Source of the DNA: AC-52 sp044870295
GTDB taxonomy: Bacteria; Actinomycetota; UBA4738
NCBI GenBank assembly: GCA_044870295.1
Contig: JBIOYQ010000128.1
Span: 1-11,976, forward strand
DNA length: 11,976 nt
Direction of reading: 5' to 3'
The position numbers and the translations under genes were made by a program. Shown one piece after another: positions 1-8,268 of the stretch. The first letter of the stretch is position 1. Every line of letters starts with the position of its first letter. The notes below the pieces were generated by a model. That model saw nothing but the letters and a program-made list of their open reading frames with translations, was not told the origin of the DNA and made no database searches.

Positions 1-1874
1 TCATCGAGCAGGTCCAGAAGCCCACGCTGGTCATCTCGCCGAACAAGTCGCTGGCGGCGCAGCTGGCCAACGAGTTCCGGCGGTTCTTCCCCGACAACGC
101 CGTGGAGTACTTCGTCTCCTACTACGACTACTACCAGCCCGAGGCCTACGTACCCCAGACCGACACGTACATCGAGAAGGACAGCTCGATCAACGACGAG
201 ATCGAGCGGTTGCGCCACTCGGCCACGTCGGCCCTGCAGTTCCGGCGTGACGTGATCATCGTGGCCAGCGTCTCGTGCATCTACGGCCTGGGGTCGCCCG
301 AGCAGTACGCGGGCCAGATCCTGCGGGTGATCCGGGGCGTGCCGCTGGACCGAGACTGGGCCATCCGGCGGCTGGTGAACATCCAATACCAGCGGACGAA
401 CCAGACCATCGCCCGTGGGCGGTTCCGGGTCCGGGGCGACACCATCGAGATCCATCCTGCCTACGAGGAGCACACGGTCCGCATCGAGCTGTGGGGCGAT
501 ACCGTGGAGCGGATCCTCCGGATGGATCCGGTGACCGGGGAGATCCTCGGTGAGCTGAACGAGACGGTGGTGTACCCGGCCACCCACTACGTCACGCCGG
601 AGGACGAGCTGCAGCGCGCCATCGTGGGGATCGAGGCCGAGCTGAAGGACCAGCTGGCCAGGCTGGAACGCGAGAACAAGCTCCTGGAGGCGCAGCGGCT
701 GCGCATGCGGACCAACTACGACCTCGAGATGCTCCGCGAGGTCGGGTTCTGCAACGGCATCGAGAACTACTCGCGTCACCTCGATGGCCGGTCTCAGGGC
801 GAGCCGCCCTACACGTTGCTCGACTACTTCCCCGACGACTGGCTCTGCGTGATCGACGAGAGCCACGTCACCGTCCCCCAGATCCATGGGATGTACGAAG
901 GCGACATGTCCCGCAAGCGCACGCTCGTGGAGTTCGGCTTCCGGCTGCCGTCGGCCATGGACAACCGACCGCTCATGTTCGACGAGTTCACGAAACGGGT
1001 GAACCAGGTGGTGTACATGTCGGCCACGCCGGGGCCCTACGAGCTGCGCGTGAGCGGGAACGTGGTCGAGCAGATCGTGCGCCCGACCGGCCTGATCGAC
1101 CCTGAAGTGGAGATCCGTCCCACCAAGGGACAGGTCGACGACCTGATCGAGGAGATCCGCAAGCGCACCGAGGCCGGCTTCCGCGTCCTGGTCACCACCC
1201 TCACCAAGAAGATGGCCGAGGACCTCACGGACTACCTGATCGAGATGGGGCTGCGGGTTCGGTACCTGCACTCCGAGATCGACACCATCCAGCGGATCGA
1301 GATCCTCCGTGATCTGCGGCTGGGCGAGTTCGACGTCCTCGTGGGCATCAACCTGCTGCGCGAAGGGCTCGATCTCCCGGAGGTCTCGCTGGTGGCCATC
1401 CTGGACGCGGACAAGGAGGGCTTCCTTCGGTCGGAGACCTCGTTGATCCAGACCATCGGCCGGGCCGCCCGCAACGTCGAGGGCAAGGTCCTGATGTACG
1501 CGGATACCGTGACGGACTCTATGAAGAAGGCCATCTCCGAGACCAACCGGCGGCGCAAGATCCAGATCGAGTACAACCGCGAGCACGGCATCGATCCCCA
1601 GACCATCCGGAAGAAGGTCTCCGACATCCTTTTGAGCCTCCAGGGCGATCCAGCGCGAAGAGGAGCTCCCACTCCGTCGCGTCGCCGTGGCGCCCGCCGC
1701 AGCGACATCGAGCTCATGCCGCGCGACGAGCTGGAGCGGCTGATCCAGAGTCTGGAGGAGGAGATGCACCAGGCGGCCAAGGATCTCCGGTTCGAATACG
1801 CGGCGCGGCTTCGCGACGAGGTGCACGAGCTGAAGCGCGAGCTGACCGCCATGAAGGAAGCCGGGGTCCGCTGA
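1..1874 (+). CDS. uvrB: UvrABC system protein B (excision nuclease helicase subunit), 5' end missing
   Basis: UvrB is the damage-verifying helicase-like subunit of nucleotide excision repair. UvrA2 loads it at lesions, and it then recruits UvrC. The frame is open from the left edge (first full codon at 3), and 623 residues are visible. About 60 N-terminal residues, including the Walker A loop, lie outside the window. Visible in order: motif Ia (NKSLAAQL, nt 42-65); the lesion-probing beta-hairpin (YYDYYQPEAYVP, about nt 120-155); the Walker B-type box DESH (nt 855-866); MSATP (about 1017-1031); the helicase C-terminal motifs GINLLREGLDLPE and QTIGRAARN (1449-1475); a basic Arg/Pro/Ser linker; and a C-terminal UVR coiled hairpin (about 1722-1850) of the kind that contacts UvrC. 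All expected visible motifs are intact. No terminator with a T-tract follows; an inverted repeat lies 36 nt after the stop. Identification is from family motifs and is very secure. Confidence 0.98.
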   Translation, partial: IEQVQKPTLVISPNKSLAAQLANEFRRFFPDNAVEYFVSYYDYYQPEAYVPQTDTYIEKDSSINDEIERLRHSATSALQFRRDVIIVASVSCIYGLGSPEQYAGQILRVIRGVPLDRDWAIRRLVNIQYQRTNQTIARGRFRVRGDTIEIHPAYEEHTVRIELWGDTVERILRMDPVTGEILGELNETVVYPATHYVTPEDELQRAIVGIEAELKDQLARLERENKLLEAQRLRMRTNYDLEMLREVGFCNGIENYSRHLDGRSQGEPPYTLLDYFPDDWLCVIDESHVTVPQIHGMYEGDMSRKRTLVEFGFRLPSAMDNRPLMFDEFTKRVNQVVYMSATPGPYELRVSGNVVEQIVRPTGLIDPEVEIRPTKGQVDDLIEEIRKRTEAGFRVLVTTLTKKMAEDLTDYLIEMGLRVRYLHSEIDTIQRIEILRDLRLGEFDVLVGINLLREGLDLPEVSLVAILDADKEGFLRSETSLIQTIGRAARNVEGKVLMYADTVTDSMKKAISETNRRRKIQIEYNREHGIDPQTIRKKVSDILLSLQGDPARRGAPTPSRRRGARRSDIELMPRDELERLIQSLEEEMHQAAKDLRFEYAARLRDEVHELKRELTAMKEAGVR

Positions 1875-1910
1875 GAAGCGGATTCGGAGTCGGACCGTAG
1901 TGGGTTCGCG

Positions 1911-1945
1911 AGAAGTCTCAAAATGAGTCTCGATTTGAGACTTCT
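1911..1945. repeat. Perfect 12-bp inverted repeat between uvrB and the amidohydrolase gene
   Basis: The arms AGAAGTCTCAAA (1911-1922) and TTTGAGACTTCT (1934-1945) are exact reverse complements around an 11-nt loop (1923-1933). The loop holds a further GAGTCTC (1925-1931), so the GTCTC/GAGAC core appears three times in 31 bases. The element is clearly richer in A+T than its surroundings. It has no following run of T, and its arms are not GC-rich, which argues against a standard rho-independent terminator. Its place 31 nt before the GTG of the next gene suits an operator. A transcript hairpin ending uvrB mRNA is the alternative. The dyad is certain; its function is inferred. Confidence 0.8.
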
Positions 1946-1958
1946 GGCGCAGGGTAGC

Positions 1959-1965
1959 AGGGGGG
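1959..1965 (+). promoter_or_regulatory. Ribosome binding site of the amidohydrolase gene
   Basis: AGGGGGG lies 10 nt before the GTG at 1976. It is the only purine-rich Shine-Dalgarno-like stretch in this gap, and it supports GTG 1976 as the start. Confidence 0.6.
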
Positions 1966-1975
1966 TCCGACACTC

Positions 1976-3061
1976 GTGACCGTCGTTGCCGTTCAGGCAC
2001 CGATCGCGTGGCTCGGTCCTGGACGCCTCATCCAGGACGCGGTCGTCGTCATAGACGGCGGCCGAATCGCGTTCGCCGGGTCGAGCCGCGATCTCGGGGT
2101 GCGGCTGTCGGGAGAGAAGGGACCCGAGACGCTGGCGGGGGACCCGGCTCCGCCCGAGCCCCAGGAAGAGATCCGGGTGGACGGGTTCCTGATGCCGGGC
2201 GTGGTCGATCGGCACGTCCACATCGGCCTGTCCGATCCGGGCGCCGTCGTGGCCGGCGGCGTCACGGCCGTGCGGGACCTGGCCTGGCCCGCCGATGTCA
2301 TCTTCTCCCTGGCGGAGGCGTCCGAGAGCCCGTCCTTCCAGGGGCCGCTGATCCGATGCGCCGGGCCCATGATCACGTGCCCCGGCGGCTACCCGACCCG
2401 GGCGTCCTGGGCCCCCAGAGGAACGGGTGTGGAGGCTCGCGACCCGGTCCACGCCGCGGAGATCGCGCACCATCTGCTCGCCCGTGGCGCCGCGGTATTG
2501 AAGGTGGCGCTCAACACGGACGCGGGCCCCACGCTGTCCGACGAAGCGCTGCTGGCCGTGTGCGACGTGGCCCACGAGGCGGGGACCATCGTCACCGCCC
2601 ACTGCCAGGGGTCCGGGCAGGCCCAGCGCGCGCTGGGAGCGGGGGTCGACGAGTTCGCCCACTGCCCCTGGTCCGAGCGCCTGTCCGACGACCTCATCCG
2701 GGCGATGGCCAAGCGGATGCGGATCGTCTCCACCCTGGACATCCACTCCTTCGGTCGGGACACGCCCGAGGTACGGACCGCCCTGGACAACCTGCGACGG
2801 TTCGTGGCCGAAGGCGGGGAGGTGGCGTACGGCACCGACCTCGGGAACGGCCCCATACCGGCGGGCATCCACGTCGGGGAAGCGTGGCATCTCTACCGCG
2901 CCGGCCTCGGGCCCGAGCAGATCCTTCGAGCCCTGACCTACCGCCCGCTGGCCCACGGAGAGCCGGCCGATCTGGTGGTGCTCGGCGGGAACCCGCTGGA
3001 GAACCTGGGTGCCCTGGGGGATCTTCGGGTGGTCATCCGGGGAGGCCGTCGGTTCCGGTGA
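1976..3061 (+). CDS. Amidohydrolase-superfamily metal-dependent hydrolase, imidazolonepropionase-like
   Basis: This is a 361-residue cytosolic enzyme with no signal peptide. It has the layout of the COG1228-type amidohydrolases: a small N-terminal beta domain (residues 1-70), a TIM-barrel core, and a return to the beta domain at the end. Visible metal-site candidates are the HxH pair H80/H82 after FLMPGVVD, K176 in AAVLKVAL (possible carboxylated lysine), H209 in VTAHC, H229 in FAHCP, and D288 in YGTDLG. The family hydrolyses C-N bonds in cyclic or linear amides; the substrate cannot be told from sequence. The end is unusual. Between the last barrel helix (ILRALT, from 316) and ADLVVLGGNPLE (331) there are only about nine residues, where relatives carry a longer NPAR...GLxxxxGSIxxGK loop. 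The GTG start is chosen for its AGGGGGG site and because MTVVAVQAP begins the first beta strand. Superfamily call is strong; specificity is unknown. Confidence 0.88.
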   Translation: MTVVAVQAPIAWLGPGRLIQDAVVVIDGGRIAFAGSSRDLGVRLSGEKGPETLAGDPAPPEPQEEIRVDGFLMPGVVDRHVHIGLSDPGAVVAGGVTAVRDLAWPADVIFSLAEASESPSFQGPLIRCAGPMITCPGGYPTRASWAPRGTGVEARDPVHAAEIAHHLLARGAAVLKVALNTDAGPTLSDEALLAVCDVAHEAGTIVTAHCQGSGQAQRALGAGVDEFAHCPWSERLSDDLIRAMAKRMRIVSTLDIHSFGRDTPEVRTALDNLRRFVAEGGEVAYGTDLGNGPIPAGIHVGEAWHLYRAGLGPEQILRALTYRPLAHGEPADLVVLGGNPLENLGALGDLRVVIRGGRRFR

Positions 3062-3144
3062 CCGGCGGTCCTCTCAGCAGCTCTTCATGAACTCGCCACA
3101 TCGGGCGTGGCATCCTGGGAGCAAGGAATCGCCGTACTTCTTAC

Positions 3145-3150
3145 GGATGG
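3145..3150 (+). promoter_or_regulatory. Weak ribosome binding site of the 210-residue lipoprotein gene
   Basis: GGATGG lies 7 nt before ATG 3158. It favours this ATG over the in-frame GTG at 3107, which has no purine-rich stretch before it and would put 17 uncharacteristic residues ahead of the signal peptide. Confidence 0.4.
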
Positions 3151-3157
3151 TTCGATC

Positions 3158-3790
3158 ATGACCAGACAACGCGGGCCTCTCCTCGGCAGGCTCGCCGCCC
3201 TCGTGGCGGTGGCGGGTCTGGTGCTGGCTGCGTGCTCGGACAGCGGGGACACCAACAGGACGGTTGGGCCGGTCTCGTCCTATTGCCCGGGCGGTGGGAC
3301 GACGGGCGGTGGCGCACTCAGCCCGGCCCTCGGGGTGAAGAACAACGAGCGCTACATCTTCCGATGCGATCAACCCAAGGTCGCTTACACGGCAAGCACT
3401 CGCACCCTGGCCGACCTGGCGGCCACCGTTCCCGGCCTTGGCACCATGGGCTTGAAGTCGACGCCGGACAGCGTGGCCGTGCTGATGGTGGAGAACGACC
3501 CGAGCGTCCCGTGGGGCACGCGGCTCGACGCGGCGGAGCGCAAGGACTACCAGAAGTTCGCCGCCGACAAGAGCATGGGGGACTGGTTCATCCTGGTGGC
3601 GGACGTCCAGATCTCAGGCGGCCTCGATCCCATCGCTCCCACGGCCTACCGGTGGACCCGTCAGGAGGTCGACGACTACGTGGCGTGCGGCATCCCGGCG
3701 ACGGGGCAGAACGAGTGCTCCACGACCTTCTACCGGGCGGCCGACGTGATCGTCCTGGCCGCCCAGGGCGGCCCGCCGCACGGCAAGTAA
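3158..3790 (+). CDS. Predicted lipoprotein of unknown function, 210 residues
   Basis: I do not recognise this family. From ATG 3158 the protein starts with a basic n-region (MTRQRG), a hydrophobic stretch and the lipobox LAAC. Cleavage would leave C26 as the lipid-modified first residue, so the mature protein should sit on the outer face of the cytoplasmic membrane. After a Ser/Gly/Thr-rich tether, the mature part has four more cysteines (C43, C70, C177, C187) that could form two disulfides. There is an acidic/aromatic middle (about 105-150: LMVENDP, WGTRLDAAERKDY, DWFILVADV) and a short Gly/Pro/His tail. There are no transmembrane segments beyond the signal and no catalytic motif I can name. 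It follows the amidohydrolase by 96 nt on the same strand and ends 16 nt before the convergent PLP-enzyme gene. It is taken as real because of the clean signal peptide and coherent composition. Confidence 0.75.
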   Translation: MTRQRGPLLGRLAALVAVAGLVLAACSDSGDTNRTVGPVSSYCPGGGTTGGGALSPALGVKNNERYIFRCDQPKVAYTASTRTLADLAATVPGLGTMGLKSTPDSVAVLMVENDPSVPWGTRLDAAERKDYQKFAADKSMGDWFILVADVQISGGLDPIAPTAYRWTRQEVDDYVACGIPATGQNECSTTFYRAADVIVLAAQGGPPHGK

Positions 3791-3806
3791 GCCCCAGCGA
3801 AACGCC

Positions 3807-4955
3807 CTACAGAACCTCTCGCAGTGCTTCGAACAGCCGGTCCACGTCCTGTTCGATGTTGAAGAAGTGGGGGGAGACCCGGATGCCGTCGCCTCGGTAA
3901 TCCGTGCAGACGTCGCGATCCAGGAGAGCGTGGCAGACCTTCTCTGCCTCCGTGCCCACCCCGATGTTCACCATGCCGCCGCGTCGGTCGCGATCGCGCG
4001 GAGAGCGCACGGGCAGGCCGGCCTCGTCGGCCCGGGCCACCACAAGATCGATCAGGTCCTGCTGGTGTTCGCGGATGGTAGCCGGCCCGACCTCGGTGAT
4101 GATGTCCAGTCCTCCCTGGGCGATGAAGGCGATCGGCGCCGGCGGCGTTCCGTGCTCCAGCCGCCGGGCCGTGGCGTGATAGTCCAGGTGCTGGAGGTCG
4201 AACGAGAACGGCTCGCGCGTGGCGAACCATCCCGTGACCAGCGGCTCCAATCGCTTCAGCAGGGCCTCCCGGCAGTACAGGAACGTCAGGCCGGGCCCGC
4301 CGCACAGCCACTTGAGCACGCCTGTCGTGTAGAAGTCGCACCCGAGGTCGTGGACGTCGACCGGGACGATGCCGGCGCCGTGGAAGTCGTCCACCACCGA
4401 CCACGCCCCGACCTGGCGCGCCTTCGCGCAGATCTGCTTGGCGTCGATCAAGGAGCTGGTCCGGTAGAGGACCCGGTTCACGATCACGAGCGCGGTGTCC
4501 TCGTCGATGGCGTCGAGGTACGCCTCGACCGGCACCGTCATGCCGTCGGGCGACTCGAGGAACACCACCTCGGCGCCGCGGCTGCGATGGGCCAGCGCCA
4601 CGTGCCCGTCGGTGGGGAAGTCCAGCTCGGACAGGATGATCTTCCGGCGCGTGCCGAAGTCGATGCAGGACATCACGCTCGCCAGGGCCAGCGAGACGTT
4701 CACCGTGATGGCCAGCTCGTCGCGGGTGGCGCCGATCAGGCCGGCGAACGTGTCCTTCAACCGGCCCATCTGGGGAAAGATGTGGTCCATCCACACAGGG
4801 TCGGGGGCGCCCTCCGTGGCCCACACATCGACGTAGTCGTCCAGGTATCGCCGCGCCCTCGTGGACACGGGCCCGAGCGATGCGCTGATCAGGTAGGCCT
4901 TCTTCTCCAGGACGGGGAACTCCGCGCGATACGCGTCGACGTCGAAGCCGCTCAC
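3807..4955 (-). CDS. Class V aminotransferase-fold PLP-dependent enzyme (kynureninase/SufS-like)
   Basis: This 382-residue fold-type I PLP enzyme should be cytosolic. The N-terminus (KKAYLISASLGPVS, about 18-31) matches the place of the YLDxNSLG motif of kynureninases. D189/D190 and H192 in VVDDFHGAG are where class V enzymes hold the pyridine nitrogen and stack on the ring. K215 in TTGVLKWLCGGPG is the expected Schiff-base lysine. R358 in GIRVSPHFFN is the usual carboxylate-binding arginine. The length and the GGPG loop after the lysine resemble kynureninase and isopenicillin-N-epimerase-like members more than cysteine desulfurases; no desulfurase active-site cysteine loop is evident. The substrate cannot be assigned. 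It is the second gene of a pair: the 92-residue protein gene stops 9 nt before this GTG. It converges on the upstream-strand lipoprotein gene with a 16-nt gap. Superfamily call is very secure. Confidence 0.93.
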   Translation of the reverse strand: MSGFDVDAYRAEFPVLEKKAYLISASLGPVSTRARRYLDDYVDVWATEGAPDPVWMDHIFPQMGRLKDTFAGLIGATRDELAITVNVSLALASVMSCIDFGTRRKIILSELDFPTDGHVALAHRSRGAEVVFLESPDGMTVPVEAYLDAIDEDTALVIVNRVLYRTSSLIDAKQICAKARQVGAWSVVDDFHGAGIVPVDVHDLGCDFYTTGVLKWLCGGPGLTFLYCREALLKRLEPLVTGWFATREPFSFDLQHLDYHATARRLEHGTPPAPIAFIAQGGLDIITEVGPATIREHQQDLIDLVVARADEAGLPVRSPRDRDRRGGMVNIGVGTEAEKVCHALLDRDVCTDYRGDGIRVSPHFFNIEQDVDRLFEALREVL

Positions 4956-4958
4956 CCG

Positions 4959-4966
4959 TCCCCCTT
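4959..4966 (-). promoter_or_regulatory. Ribosome binding site of the PLP-enzyme gene, overlapping the stop of the preceding gene
   Basis: Read on the minus strand, AAGGGGGA runs from 4966 to 4959, and the GTG at 4955 follows after 3 more bases. Its first two bases are the last two of the TAA stop (4967-4965) of the 92-residue gene. This arrangement supports translational coupling and fixes GTG 4955 as the start. Confidence 0.65.
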
Positions 4967-5243
4967 ACTCGTGGTGTTCCAGATAGTCGAGGTACACCGG
5001 CCGCAACGCGTCGGCCAGGTCACCTTCTCCCGAATGGGCGTAGTCGTGGAGCAGCGGCACCAGGTCCGCCACCGCCACGTCGGCCTCGGCTTCGTCCAGA
5101 TGACCGGCGGCGGCCTGGGCGGCCGGGATCGACTTCAGGAGGCGCCACAGGAAGCCGACATCGAGACGGTGCTCGGCCAGCTTCACGGCCCGGTCGTGCA
5201 ACTCCCTCGACGACAGCTGCTCCAGCTCGGCCCGGTCGGTCAC
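4965..5243 (-). CDS. Small all-helical protein of unknown function, 92 residues
   Basis: I do not recognise a named family. From the GTG at 5243 the product is predicted soluble and largely helical. It opens with a charged segment (ELEQLSSRELHDRAVKLAEHRLD, residues 6-28), then an aromatic patch (FLWRLLKSIP, 31-40), an Ala/Glu-rich turn, and a last acidic helix rich in Tyr and His (PLLHDYAH at 63-70; PVYLDYLEHHE at the end). There is no signal peptide, cysteine or membrane span. The conserved-looking L-S-S-x-E-L start and the strong helix pattern argue for a real gene although it is short. It is first in a pair with the class V PLP enzyme and divergent from uvrA. A TAGTCT box ends 7 nt before the GTG with no Shine-Dalgarno sequence between, which implies a leaderless message. 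A role as partner or regulator of the PLP enzyme is only a guess from position. Confidence 0.7.
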   Translation of the reverse strand: MTDRAELEQLSSRELHDRAVKLAEHRLDVGFLWRLLKSIPAAQAAAGHLDEAEADVAVADLVPLLHDYAHSGEGDLADALRPVYLDYLEHHE

Positions 5244-5250
5244 GGGCAGA

Positions 5251-5256
5251 AGACTA
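5251..5256 (-). promoter_or_regulatory. Putative -10 box of the small-protein/PLP-enzyme pair
   Basis: On the minus strand the sequence reads TAGTCT (5256 to 5251), fitting the actinobacterial TANNNT -10 pattern. Seven bases separate it from the GTG at 5243, so transcription would start at or next to the start codon. No good -35 hexamer is seen 16-18 bases upstream. Confidence 0.45.
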
Positions 5257-5345
5257 GCGCAGCCTCGAGATTCCCCAGTCGGCGAACCGGATCTTGGGCA
5301 AATATTGCGCCTGACCTGCGGATTCGGAGTGTTGGCGGTGCTCGC

Positions 5346-5351
5346 TACAAT
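5346..5351 (+). promoter_or_regulatory. Putative -10 box of uvrA (leaderless start)
   Basis: TACAAT, 5 of 6 to the TATAAT consensus, ends 6 nt before GTG 5358. Transcription would therefore begin at or very near the start codon, and the intervening TCCCTC cannot act as a Shine-Dalgarno site. The -35 at 17-nt spacing would be TTCGGA (5323-5328), a 3 of 6 match. TTGGCGGTG (5332-5340) just upstream resembles a known damage-response element but at the wrong spacing. Confidence 0.55.
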
Positions 5352-5357
5352 TCCCTC

Positions 5358-8234
<2,877 letters not shown>

Positions 8235-8253
8235 GCGGCCCGGCACCCGTGTA

Positions 8254-8259
8254 TAGAAT
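8254..8259 (+). promoter_or_regulatory. Putative -10 box of the propeller-cupredoxin lipoprotein gene
   Basis: TAGAAT, 5 of 6 to consensus, lies within TATAGAAT (8252-8259) in the 34-nt gap after uvrA. Transcription would begin near 8266, so this gene can be expressed without read-through from uvrA. No clear -35 is visible. Confidence 0.45.
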
Positions 8260-8268
8260 GGCGCCGCC

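Noticed and set aside
1232..2956. 574-codon minus-strand open frame opposite uvrB and the amidohydrolase gene
   Set aside because: The opposite strand carries intact motif-bearing genes in both halves; this frame shows only compositional Arg/Gly/Ser-rich sequence.
3095..3111. GCCAC/GTGGC hairpin between the amidohydrolase and lipoprotein genes
   Set aside because: It is only 5 bp with a 7-nt loop and no T-tract; such stems are expected by chance in GC-rich DNA.
3107..3157. Earlier GTG start for the small lipoprotein
   Set aside because: It lacks a ribosome site and would place 17 residues, partly acidic, before the basic signal-peptide n-region that begins at ATG 3158.
5284..5297. Possible LexA box near GAACCGGATCTTGG upstream of uvrA
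   Set aside because: The right half-site is not GTTC and the spacing is wrong for the actinobacterial GAAC-N4-GTTC pattern.
5296..5311. Imperfect dyad around AAATATT between the divergent genes
   Set aside because: The centre is GCAA-ATA-TTGC with a mismatch further out, too short to call an operator without conservation data.
3867..5357. Open frame extending uvrA about 497 codons upstream
   Set aside because: It is antisense to the PLP-enzyme gene. The translation is low-complexity Arg/Gly/His/Val-rich sequence with no domain, and the canonical UvrA N-terminus begins at 5358.
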